Positions 35,744 to 44,375 of a stretch of 64,000 nt of DNA are shown in pieces. This DNA is from WLXB01 sp040221475. GTDB lineage: Bacteria; Pseudomonadota; Alphaproteobacteria; Rhodospirillales; Rhodospirillaceae. The stretch covers positions 372,001-436,000 of the forward strand of contig JAVKEJ010000058.1 in the NCBI GenBank assembly GCA_040221475.1, written 5' to 3'. Both the position numbers and the translations under genes were made by a program. Within the stretch, counting starts at the first letter, position 1, and each line of letters starts with the position of its first letter. Under the pieces are notes generated by a model. The model did no database searches. It worked only from the letters and a program-made list of their open reading frames with translations, and was not told the origin of the DNA.

Positions 35744-37615
35744 ATGCATATTGTAATACTGGATCAAAACTATACTCCACCTGAGGGAATTGGCCGTGCG
35801 GGATCGCATGAGATCGCCAAACGCTGGGTGTTAAGTGGGCACACGGTTACAGTATTAACGTCTGCAGCAGCGTTTTCAGATCCGCCGAACGAGAGCGGAC
35901 TAGAAATTGAGGGAGTGAAGGTTCTCGCGATCCCTTGTCATGTTAACCGTCGGGCTGGACTTTTCCCGCGGGTTATTTTTGGCAGTCTTTTTTGGGTGTC
36001 TATGTTCCGGCAGGCACTTCGCGCTGACCGGGTTGATGTTGTTTTCACAGCCACTAAAGCGCCGTCTGTAGGTTTGACGGCTGTCGGGTTTGCGGTCAGT
36101 CATCTTAAAGCGGCGCCGCTGGTGAGCGAGATCCCAGATCTTAGGCATAGGCATGGAGAACCGGCACGTCACCGATCCTGGATAAAACGTCTTTGGCGAT
36201 CTGCCCTCGACAAATTTTCTATTTATGCGGCTGATCACATTATTACGCCTTCTCCAGAAGTGGAGTCTGCTCTTGTGGCAACTGGGTATAACGCTCAAAA
36301 CCTCTCCGTGATCTCTGAGGGGTGTGATGTCGATCTGTTTCGTGTTCCCGCCGATCATGGAGCCGCTCTTCTCAAGATGTATCCCCACCTGGATAATGCG
36401 CCTCTGGTGGTGTTAGAGGGGCCGCTTCACAGTGATCAATCTGCTTCAGTTTTGATCAAACTTGCAGCCTCCATGCTGAACGTTGATTCGGACATTCGTT
36501 TTGTTGTGTGTGGTGACGGACCAGCAAAATCTGATGTCAGGGAGATGGCCGCCCATGCCGGTGTTCTGGAAAATAATCTCTGGATGTTGCCTGCATTGCC
36601 AAGGTCTCAAGTGCCTCAGTTGTATGCAGCGGCAACAGCAATCGTATCCCTGAGGCCGCCTGAAGACGCACAGACTATCGCCGCACCGATCTCTGTTTTC
36701 GATGCTTTAGCGGCGGGCAAGCCTATCGTTATGAATCATGGGGGATGGCATGCGTCGCTCATCCAAAGCCGCGGTGCCGGTATCGTCATCAACACTCAAG
36801 ACCCTGATCTTGCGGCTCAAGAACTGCTCGATTTTGTAAGAGACCGAGACGCACTGCGCCGCTTTGGTGAACAAGCAAATGCCTTGGCTGAGAGTAAATT
36901 TAACCGTGATAAACTGACAGGGGAGTTGCGTAGTGTTTTGGAGTCAATGCATCACGCGCGCCCTGCCACCGAGCGTCTCCGCCAACGCAGTCTTGGGGTC
37001 AAGCGGGGTGTGGATCTGATCTCTTCACTCCTAGCACTCGTGATTCTCTCTCCTGTTATTTTCGTCGTGTGCGTCGCTATTTTCGCCACCATGGGTCGGC
37101 CTATTTTCTTTCGCCAAGTGCGCCCCGGCTTGAATGGAAAGCCGTTTAAGCTTCTGAAGTTTCGCACCATGACGGCTGAAACAGATCAGGCCGGTAAGTT
37201 GCTTCCGGATGGAGAAAGGCTGACCAAGTTAGGACGTTTTTTACGGCGCACGTCTCTCGATGAAGTGCCCGAGTTGATTGATGTTCTGTTGGGCGATATG
37301 AGCCTTGTTGGCCCCCGGCCTCTGCTTATGGAATACTTACCGTATTATTCACTTGAGCAAGCCCGCCGTCACACCGTACCGCCTGGCATTACAGGTTGGG
37401 CTCAGATAAACGGGCGCAACGCCCTGACCTGGGAAGAAAAGTTCGAGCTCGACCTATGGTATGTTGAGAACCGATCGCTGTGGTTGGATTTCAAAATACT
37501 CTTGCGCACAGCTTGGGTTGTGATTACCGGCAAGGGGGTATCTCATCCTGGGGCAGAGAGTATGCCCCGCTTTGATGAAATCATGGCCAGGCGACAAGGT
37601 GCAGAAGACATATAA
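35744..37615 (+). CDS. fusion of GT4 glycosyltransferase and initiating phosphoglycosyl transferase
   Basis: A 623-residue bifunctional protein. Residues 1 to about 400 are a WbuB-like GT4 glycosyltransferase (IVILDQNYTPPEGIGRAGSH, FVVCGDGPAKSDV). Residues about 418-610 are a monotopic bacterial sugar transferase: the basic KRGVDLISSLLALVILSP entry helix, RQVRPGLNGKPFKLLKFRTM, the catalytic RRTSLDEVPELIDVLLGDM with Asp-Glu, and LVGPRPLL plus PPGITGWAQINGRN. The second domain would put a sugar-1-phosphate on undecaprenyl phosphate and the first would add the second sugar. Such fusions are known in the monotopic PGT superfamily. The start overlaps no neighbour; 143 bases separate it from the divergent membrane gene. 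Confidence 0.9.
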   Translation: MHIVILDQNYTPPEGIGRAGSHEIAKRWVLSGHTVTVLTSAAAFSDPPNESGLEIEGVKVLAIPCHVNRRAGLFPRVIFGSLFWVSMFRQALRADRVDVVFTATKAPSVGLTAVGFAVSHLKAAPLVSEIPDLRHRHGEPARHRSWIKRLWRSALDKFSIYAADHIITPSPEVESALVATGYNAQNLSVISEGCDVDLFRVPADHGAALLKMYPHLDNAPLVVLEGPLHSDQSASVLIKLAASMLNVDSDIRFVVCGDGPAKSDVREMAAHAGVLENNLWMLPALPRSQVPQLYAAATAIVSLRPPEDAQTIAAPISVFDALAAGKPIVMNHGGWHASLIQSRGAGIVINTQDPDLAAQELLDFVRDRDALRRFGEQANALAESKFNRDKLTGELRSVLESMHHARPATERLRQRSLGVKRGVDLISSLLALVILSPVIFVVCVAIFATMGRPIFFRQVRPGLNGKPFKLLKFRTMTAETDQAGKLLPDGERLTKLGRFLRRTSLDEVPELIDVLLGDMSLVGPRPLLMEYLPYYSLEQARRHTVPPGITGWAQINGRNALTWEEKFELDLWYVENRSLWLDFKILLRTAWVVITGKGVSHPGAESMPRFDEIMARRQGAEDI

Positions 37616-37717
37616 TATGTGTGAACAGAAACATACGACTTTCTGATTGAATAGAACTCTTGCATCCTAAGTGTTATCGCCCCACTTCACTTTCTAAACG
37701 TTTATAAAATACAGCGT

Positions 37718-39508
37718 ATGAAAATGAAAAACTCTGACAGTCAGCCTCTCCTAGCTTCAGTTTTAAAATGTCTTAAGTCTTCACTATCGCGATGGGGTCT
37801 TGCGATTGCCCGGAGCGATGATGGCGCAGCGGGCTTGGTCATCGTGCTTGCTTTGCTGATGGTGGTCGGGGCCTTTGTTTCCGTGCAATTGTCTAATCAA
37901 TCCGAGCGCACGCTACGTCAAACCAAAAATACCAATCTGTCTCTAACGACTCTTCGAGATGCGTTGAATGTTTATGCCATTCAGGATCCCAATCAGTATT
38001 TGCCGTGCCCTGCAGACGGCTCAGTAACCGGCGCAACGCGGGGAACCGCCGCTGCGAATGCTGGCGGTGTCTGCACCATAAATTCTGGCATCGTCCCATT
38101 TCTCACGCTTGGACTATCCGAACAGGCGGTGACAGATGAATTTGGAACAACAGTCACTTACATTGTTGATGATACAGATATTAACGTGTGTAACGGTGCT
38201 GTTGGTCGTGCGGGCAATCTGGATATCACCGTTGCTTCTGTTGATTCTTCAAATGCGTTGTTTGCACTTGTCAGCCATGGACAAAATCGCCGTGGGGGTT
38301 ATACGCCGGCAGGCACTCAGTTGGCCATTCTAGCCACCGCCAACGAACGGCAAAACTGCCCTAACGGCGCGGCGTGTACGGATCCAGACACCAATGCTGT
38401 CGAGCGCGGCCCCTTTGTCGAGGCCAACAACGGCGACACCCACTTCGATGACCAGGTGGTGTTGGCTATAAGCTCAGAGTTTGATGATATTTGTTCGTCG
38501 ACGTCATCCCCTACAGCCACCTCAAATGCAAATGTCACTGGCACAGATATTACCGGAGATGGCTCTGATGAATATGCTCTCGTAGATGATCCCGAGGAGT
38601 GGACGAGTATTGATTTGGGGAGCGGGAACAACAATCTTGGTATTTCGGCGGGCGTTACGTCTGATGTCGTTTTTTTAACTTCTGGTGGCAGCAGAATTTT
38701 CACAGTTAAAGGTCTTTTTGGCGGCCGGGGCAACGATATTCTGTATGCCGCCAACCAATCCGAAACGTTTGGCTTTGGCGGCGCGGGCAATGACTACCTT
38801 GTCATTGGCAGCAACACGAGTCAGGAAATTTACTATCATGGTGGCAGTGGAGATGACGTGATCGTCGTAAACACATCGATTAACCTAAATGGCGCATCGT
38901 TTACTAACACAACTCAGCTTGAGTCTGACGTCTACAGCGCACTCACCGCGAATGATCGTTATGAGGCAGCGCCAGCCGGGAATGCTCCACCAACACCCAC
39001 TCCCATTGCCCTAGGGGCGCTAGATGCCGCATCACCGTCAGACTCTGACGGTCGCAATGCTTTGCCTGCTATCGGCGCTTCAACTTTATTTCCCGATCAG
39101 AATCCGGGTGTCACGATTACTTTTAGACCCAGGCCAACAGGAGTGGACGGTGGCTCAGGCACAGATACGCTTGTCCTGCGCGATCCCGGCACATTTGACT
39201 TTGCGACAACCATCCCGGACAACGCCATTCGCGGCATTGAGCGCATCGATCTCCGTTGCAACGGCATTCAAACAATTACCCTGGATGAAGACGCTGTTCT
39301 GTCCATGTCTGATACCAATACGGTCGAAGTGTTTCTGCCCAACGATGAAGTCGATATTGTGAACCTCGTCGGCTTTACGCCGGGCGGAGCACCCGCGGCT
39401 GCAGGCATACACACGGCTGGGCCAGCAACCGTTATTATAACGCAAACAACAGACACTGAACCGCCGTTGCCACCGTTGGGTCAGCCGACCATCTGTAGCG
39501 TCATTTGA
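37718..39508 (+). CDS. pilin-like N-terminal / RTX-repeat hybrid surface protein
   Basis: A 596-residue protein of unusual build. The N terminus has a basic stretch then a hydrophobic helix (AAGLVIVLALLMVVGAFVSV, about residues 44-63) followed by SERTLRQTKNTNLSLTTLRDAL and YLPCPADGS, a layout seen in alphaproteobacterial pseudopilins. From about residue 334 there are three glycine-rich nonapeptides of RTX type (GGRGNDILY, GGAGNDYLV, GGSGDDVIV) that should bind calcium. The rest is acidic, Thr/Ser/Asn-rich and low in Lys, as for secreted proteins. No pilus or type I secretion gene is nearby. It follows the polysaccharide genes after 102 bases. A matrix or cell-surface role is inferred. Confidence 0.65.
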   Translation: MKMKNSDSQPLLASVLKCLKSSLSRWGLAIARSDDGAAGLVIVLALLMVVGAFVSVQLSNQSERTLRQTKNTNLSLTTLRDALNVYAIQDPNQYLPCPADGSVTGATRGTAAANAGGVCTINSGIVPFLTLGLSEQAVTDEFGTTVTYIVDDTDINVCNGAVGRAGNLDITVASVDSSNALFALVSHGQNRRGGYTPAGTQLAILATANERQNCPNGAACTDPDTNAVERGPFVEANNGDTHFDDQVVLAISSEFDDICSSTSSPTATSNANVTGTDITGDGSDEYALVDDPEEWTSIDLGSGNNNLGISAGVTSDVVFLTSGGSRIFTVKGLFGGRGNDILYAANQSETFGFGGAGNDYLVIGSNTSQEIYYHGGSGDDVIVVNTSINLNGASFTNTTQLESDVYSALTANDRYEAAPAGNAPPTPTPIALGALDAASPSDSDGRNALPAIGASTLFPDQNPGVTITFRPRPTGVDGGSGTDTLVLRDPGTFDFATTIPDNAIRGIERIDLRCNGIQTITLDEDAVLSMSDTNTVEVFLPNDEVDIVNLVGFTPGGAPAAAGIHTAGPATVIITQTTDTEPPLPPLGQPTICSVI

Positions 39509-39519
39509 GTCCGCTCTTG

Positions 39520-40926
39520 TTATTGCAGGCTGTGTCTTAGCGGATGCAGCAAGGTGCCAAGGTTTTTTAGATCTCGCAAGCCCCCCACTGCGTTGTAGAC
39601 GGAGGTCTGCTCTTCTCTGGTCAACAAGCCATCTGTACACCCGTCAAATTTCTGGTGGTACTGTGCATCGCTAAACGGGGCAGCTTTGCTACCCAGCGGC
39701 ATGGCCAGGCTTTTTGTTAGATGCGTCCCATTGTGCAGATAAACCTCCACCTGAGTTGGAAACGCGCCCTCAGATTTATCAACCGGGTCTAAAGTAATGA
39801 TCGGGTAAAGTGCTTGAATTTCGGAGCGCAGAATCGCCGCAGGTGTAAAATCGTTGAGCGTGCAATTGCCGGTGCTCAAGGCTACAGACAAACCGTATTG
39901 CATCGAAAATTTCGCCTGCATCGGGTCTTGAGGGTTATGATGCATCAAATTATTGAGGTGCGTTTTTGGCGCATGCACAACAATTTCTTTTACGTCATCA
40001 ACTGTAAATCCGTGCTCGTCTTTCAGCATCAGTAATGCGTCCATAGAGCGGTGGGCGCTGGCGCAGTTGGGGAACCGCTTCACTTTTAAGCCATGTTCAG
40101 TGATCATCAATGGCTCGCCGATGTGCGTGGTTTCAAATCGCAGATTCTGGCCATGTTCCGGTGACGTGATGGCGTCTCTTAAAGCTTCATAATCTGGCCC
40201 CACCATAAGGCGATTCATACCTGTTACGCCGTCAAGTGTGTCGCGTCCAGCCGTGATGCCCTGCCGGGCCATGCTCGCTGCCACGACGCCAGACTTTGCC
40301 GCGAGTCCCGCATGGATTGGTTTTGCCATGGTGCCAAATTGCGACATAAACCCAGCAGCCATGCTTGTGGATAGCGACAGCGCATAGCCCGCCTGTTCTG
40401 CATTAAGCTTCAGCAGCCGGGCACAGGCTGCCGCAGCCCCCACGGCCCCCACGGTTGCCGTGGCGTGCCAGCCTCTGTTTCTGTGAACGGGATTCACGCC
40501 CTGTCCAACCCGACCCATGATTTGCAGGCCACAAATGTAGGCATCAATGCACTGTTGGCCGGTGGCCCCTTCTTGTTCTGCAAGGGCCAGGATGGCTGGT
40601 ACTAGCACGGCCGTGGCATGGGCTTTCGCGGGATCAAAGTTGTCATCTAAGTCTTGCGCATGTGCGGCTGTTCCATTGACCAAAGCGGCCCAGGGCGCGC
40701 TGAGGGTTTGGGCTTGTCCGATAACCGTGCAGGGGCCGTCTCCCCATGTCGAAACTGTCGCAAAGACTTTGAGTGTAACTTCATTAACAGACCCAAGAAT
40801 GGTCACGCCCATAATATCGATGTACTGGCGTACGGCTGCATGAGTGGCGTCCTTGGGCCATGCATCTGGAGTGTCTGCGAGCCAACGGCCGAAGCTATCA
40901 ATGGGGGTGCGGGATTTTTCAGACAT
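39520..40926 (-). CDS. MmgE/PrpD family protein
   Basis: A 468-residue protein of the MmgE/PrpD family, whose characterised members include 2-methylcitrate dehydratase and cis-aconitate decarboxylase. Family features are VNGTAAHAQDLDDNFDPAKAH, GWHATATVGAVGAAAA, MSQFGTMAKPIHAGLAAKSG and KRFPNCASAHRSMDALL. The motifs are intact. Its actual substrate is unknown, as most such proteins outside prp operons are uncharacterised, and no methylcitrate genes are beside it. It follows the 247-residue unknown protein on the same strand after 34 bases, and converges on the pilin-RTX gene. Confidence 0.88.
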   Translation of the reverse strand: MSEKSRTPIDSFGRWLADTPDAWPKDATHAAVRQYIDIMGVTILGSVNEVTLKVFATVSTWGDGPCTVIGQAQTLSAPWAALVNGTAAHAQDLDDNFDPAKAHATAVLVPAILALAEQEGATGQQCIDAYICGLQIMGRVGQGVNPVHRNRGWHATATVGAVGAAAACARLLKLNAEQAGYALSLSTSMAAGFMSQFGTMAKPIHAGLAAKSGVVAASMARQGITAGRDTLDGVTGMNRLMVGPDYEALRDAITSPEHGQNLRFETTHIGEPLMITEHGLKVKRFPNCASAHRSMDALLMLKDEHGFTVDDVKEIVVHAPKTHLNNLMHHNPQDPMQAKFSMQYGLSVALSTGNCTLNDFTPAAILRSEIQALYPIITLDPVDKSEGAFPTQVEVYLHNGTHLTKSLAMPLGSKAAPFSDAQYHQKFDGCTDGLLTREEQTSVYNAVGGLRDLKNLGTLLHPLRHSLQ

Positions 40927-40960
40927 ATCGGATAAGCCTCAAATTGTTTACGTGCGAGGT

Positions 40961-41704
40961 CTAAAAGAAGCTCTGCCGTTTTTCATATTCGACCAACTCA
41001 TAATAGGTCTGCATATAGCCCGTGCATTGTGCTTTTAGCATCACATAATCGCCGTCGGTCGTGACCCACGTGTGATACGGGGGGTGGATATCTGTGCCCA
41101 TGTAATCGTCATCTTTATTGGTGCCATAACTGAAGTGATGGGCTTTAAAGGTTCCGGCTTCAACGGTTACGTCTTCTTCACCGAAGTAATTCATCACCAA
41201 GCCGCGTTTTTGCATCAAAAAGGGGCCATCCGCGCCCCGATGATGAAAGGAACACATCAGATGCATGGGTGAGGTATAGGTGCCAGGTCCTTGTTCCAAA
41301 GGATATATATTCGTGTGCATGGCGTCGGCCTGAATGGGATGAGTGCCAAATATGCTGGGCCGCACGTCGAGCGGTATTGTTTGTGAAATACGGCCCTCTT
41401 TGATCGTATACCCTTCACATTCCGCTGTCTCTTCAGTGAAACGAAACCAGGATGATCCGACAAACGCCTCGTCTACGGTGATTTGCACAAATCCGTATGT
41501 GGGATTCCAGTTTTTATCTAGCGTGGTTACTGAGTCACGAAGCACGCTTGGCGAGCCTTCGTCAATGGAACAATGGGCGCGCAAAGTCCGCGATCCGTCC
41601 ACATGTGTTGTATAGATAAAGCTTTCTCCACCGCGCTCCTTATCAAGAAGCTCCTTTTTCTTAGATGTATACCGAATGCGCCCACGAATCGTAAAATGTT
41701 CCAA
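40961..41704 (-). CDS. conserved protein of unknown function (TTG start)
   Basis: A 247-residue protein with no signal or membrane segment and an all-beta look: alternating strands, many aromatic residues, and a DUF3108-like segment VEAGTFKAHHFSYGTNKD near the C terminus. The only upstream start in frame is TTG at 41704, with AGGA eight bases before it; I take this as the start. It lies just before the MmgE/PrpD gene on the same strand and opposite an acyl-CoA ligase, which suggests a shared catabolic role such as binding a hydrophobic substrate. That is inference; no function is known to me. Confidence 0.6.
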   Translation of the reverse strand: MEHFTIRGRIRYTSKKKELLDKERGGESFIYTTHVDGSRTLRAHCSIDEGSPSVLRDSVTTLDKNWNPTYGFVQITVDEAFVGSSWFRFTEETAECEGYTIKEGRISQTIPLDVRPSIFGTHPIQADAMHTNIYPLEQGPGTYTSPMHLMCSFHHRGADGPFLMQKRGLVMNYFGEEDVTVEAGTFKAHHFSYGTNKDDDYMGTDIHPPYHTWVTTDGDYVMLKAQCTGYMQTYYELVEYEKRQSFF

Positions 41705-41947
41705 TTTTTCTGTCCTTATTGCAGTGCCGTGTCTAAGTGATAACTTAAGACACTGCTGTCTGTTTCGCTATTAAACCTTAGTGATGGCATGTTTGGTCGC
41801 AACGTTAGTCGCGCCATATCGAAAACAACAGCCGTGATAGAAATAATTGATAGCAAAACCTGTAGCCCCAGGGTCATGCTAAGGCAATAATTGAACAACA
41901 TCGCAAGGTCAGGCATCAATCTCTGTCCACTCTACTACAAGGCTTAT

Positions 41948-43585
41948 ATGATTATGACGCATTCCAATATTTACGACACGAACCTGCCGCAAACCTCAGC
42001 CAATCATGAGCCTCTGAGTCCTATTAGTTTTCTGCGCCGGGCGGCAGAGGTGTATCCGGACCGAGTGGCCGTTGTTCATGGGGAGCAACGTTTCAAATAT
42101 CGCGAGTTGTATGCCAGGTGCCGCCAATTGGCCTCAGCGCTGGTCGCCCGTGGCATTACTGCTGGCGATACAGTTGCAATTCTAGCCCCGAACATCCCAG
42201 CTCATTTGGAGGCGCACTACGGTGTTCCAATGACGGGGGCTGTGCTGAATGCCATCAACACGCGTCTTGATGCCGCCGCAATCGCTTTTATTTTGGAGCA
42301 CGGTGAAGCCAAGGTGCTCATGGTTGATCCTGAACTCTCAGACGTGGCGCGCACGGCGCTTGCAGAGTGCGAGCATGAGATTTTCGTGATCGATATTGAT
42401 GATGTGCTGGCACCTCAAGCTGACCCTATTGGTGAGATCACATACGAGAGTTTTTTAAAAACAGGGGATCCATCTTACACACCGCCATCGATTGCTGATG
42501 AATGGCAAGCCATTGCCCTCGGCTACACGTCTGGAACGACAGGAAACCCAAAAGGTGTTGTGACTCACCATCGTGGCGCATACATGAACGCCATTGGAAA
42601 TATGATGGCGTGGGGCATGACACCACAGCCCGTGTATCTGTGGACCTTGCCCATGTTTCACTGCAACGGCTGGTGTTTTCCTTGGACGATCACAGCCATA
42701 TCCGGCACCCATGTATGTTTGCGTAAGGTCGATACCAAAGAAATTTTTCGTCTCATCAAAGAAGAGGGGGTGACTCACTTCTGCGGAGCGCCCACCGTCT
42801 TGAACATGATGGTGAACGCCCCCGAGGACCAACGGGCCAGCTTGCCGTCCGGGGTTAAGGCCATGACGGCTGGTGCTGCGCCACCCGCCGCTGTGATTGC
42901 CACGATGGAAGGGATGGGCATTTCGATCACGCATACGTACGGCCTTACGGAGGTTTATGGGCCCTGCGTGGTTTGTGCTTGGCATGATGAATGGAACGAT
43001 TTGCCTGCTGATGAACAGGCGGCGTTAAAAGCCCGCCAGGGCGTGCGTTATTCGGTGGTTGAAGGTTTGGATGTGATGGATCCCGAAACGATGACGCCCG
43101 TTGCCGCTGATGGTGAAACCATCGGCGAGATCATGTTCCGGGGTAATGTCGTCATGAAGGGCTATCTTAAAAACCCGAAAGCAACGCAGGAGTCTTTGAA
43201 AGGGGGGTGGTTCCACTCAGGAGATTTGGCGGTCAAGCACCCGGATGGCTATGTGGAAATTCGTGATCGCTCCAAAGACATCATCATCTCTGGTGGTGAG
43301 AATATTTCCACCATTGAGGTTGAAGGAGTCCTCTACAAGCACCCGGCTATTTTAGAGGCGGCTGTGGTTGCGCGTCCGGATGATCATTGGGGGGAAACAC
43401 CCTGTGCGTTTGTGACGCTGAAAACAGGGAAGACCGCCACGGAAGATGATATTATTGCGTTCTGCCGCGACAACATTGCCAAGTTCAAAGTGCCAAAGAC
43501 GGTTATTTTTGACGAATTGCCGAAAACCTCAACCGGTAAAATTCAAAAATTTGTTCTTCGCGAGCGGGCGCGAAATTTAACTTAG
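41948..43585 (+). CDS. AMP-dependent acyl-CoA ligase (medium-chain/DmdB-like)
   Basis: A 545-residue ANL-superfamily acyl-CoA synthetase that activates a carboxylic acid via an acyl-adenylate. It has the P-loop YTSGTTGNPKGVVTHH, LPMFHCNGWCFPW, the adenylate motif THTYGLTEVYGP, GWFHSGDLAVKHPDGYVEI and the C-terminal catalytic Lys region PKTSTGKIQKFVLR. The overall sequence style resembles 3-methylmercaptopropionate/medium-chain fatty-acid ligases (DmdB, AlkK), but substrate cannot be fixed. The start is ATG 41948 with AAGG five bases upstream; ATG 41954 is also possible, and TTG 41891 is unlikely. It ends convergent with the next gene. Confidence 0.88.
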   Translation: MIMTHSNIYDTNLPQTSANHEPLSPISFLRRAAEVYPDRVAVVHGEQRFKYRELYARCRQLASALVARGITAGDTVAILAPNIPAHLEAHYGVPMTGAVLNAINTRLDAAAIAFILEHGEAKVLMVDPELSDVARTALAECEHEIFVIDIDDVLAPQADPIGEITYESFLKTGDPSYTPPSIADEWQAIALGYTSGTTGNPKGVVTHHRGAYMNAIGNMMAWGMTPQPVYLWTLPMFHCNGWCFPWTITAISGTHVCLRKVDTKEIFRLIKEEGVTHFCGAPTVLNMMVNAPEDQRASLPSGVKAMTAGAAPPAAVIATMEGMGISITHTYGLTEVYGPCVVCAWHDEWNDLPADEQAALKARQGVRYSVVEGLDVMDPETMTPVAADGETIGEIMFRGNVVMKGYLKNPKATQESLKGGWFHSGDLAVKHPDGYVEIRDRSKDIIISGGENISTIEVEGVLYKHPAILEAAVVARPDDHWGETPCAFVTLKTGKTATEDDIIAFCRDNIAKFKVPKTVIFDELPKTSTGKIQKFVLRERARNLT

Positions 43586-43593
43586 GCGCTGAC

Positions 43594-44262
43594 TTATCTC
43601 GACTCTGGCTTCACTCTGTCCGCAATCTCTGCCGTTTGGTCCAAGAGTGTGCGCGTCGGGTTGCGTGAGCAACTCTGTTTGAGGGCGCGGACAATTTTGC
43701 GCTTGTTTGAGTGCGCGACCACAAGCCGTGGATGATATCTTGCACTCACATTGCCTTGCACAAAGGCAAAGGCCCAAAATTCGGCAGCCTCGGCCAAGGA
43801 TTTTGCGTCGCCTTTGCTGTTCTGCCCGCTAGAATAGGCTGCGCAGGAGTAGCGCGTTGGATCTAAGCCAATGGCTGTTGACGTGGGCAACGGTCTTGGC
43901 ATGTCGCGTGTTCTTACGGCGGCTGCATGAATTGAGAAGGATGAGTTTTCGTCGCAGTAGGCTTTAATATGGGAAATGACCTCGCGCTCAGCGCTTTCTA
44001 TGTCGTCTGAGAATTCAAGAATTTCGTCTGCTTCATAAGCACCAGTCAGAAAACTAATCAGCCAGAATCGTGCCAATTGCGCGCGCTCAGCATCAGTGCG
44101 ACCGCCTTTATCGCCATCACCTTCAATGAAGGTAGTACATGCGTAGCGGGCATCTTCGATTTTTTGATCACTGATGGCGCTGGCCGTGTCAGCCAAAAAA
44201 GCCTGAAGGCCGAATATGGCACTCCACATGATGATCAATTTCAGGACAGATAATCTATACAT
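43594..44262 (-). CDS. exported protein with two HdeA-like cysteine domains
   Basis: A 222-residue secreted protein with a Sec-type signal peptide (about residues 1-29, ending ADTASA). The mature part holds an internal duplication: YACTTFIEGD...FWLISFLTGAY...YCDENS, then YSCAAYSSGQ...FWAFAFVQGN...SCSRNP. Each copy has two cysteines in the places that form the single disulfide of HdeA-type periplasmic chaperones, with a conserved FW and phenylalanine-glycine turn between them. An acid-stress or periplasmic chaperone role is possible but unproven. The start is ATG at 44262; the longer frame uses a TTG. Confidence 0.6.
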   Translation of the reverse strand: MYRLSVLKLIIMWSAIFGLQAFLADTASAISDQKIEDARYACTTFIEGDGDKGGRTDAERAQLARFWLISFLTGAYEADEILEFSDDIESAEREVISHIKAYCDENSSFSIHAAAVRTRDMPRPLPTSTAIGLDPTRYSCAAYSSGQNSKGDAKSLAEAAEFWAFAFVQGNVSARYHPRLVVAHSNKRKIVRALKQSCSRNPTRTLLDQTAEIADRVKPESR

Positions 44263-44375
44263 AAACACAGTGTTGTTTTTCTGAGTGTTGGGCACAATAG
44301 GCTTCAAGCAAATGTGAGCGAAAGGTCGTATAATACTCCAAATGCCTGGACCCGGTGCAAAAGGAGCAAAAACGC

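Noticed and set aside
41716..41919. 67-codon minus-strand open frame between the unknown 247-residue gene and the acyl-CoA ligase
   Set aside because: It has no convincing ribosome-binding site, the product shows no family signature, and the area must hold promoters for the flanking divergent genes.
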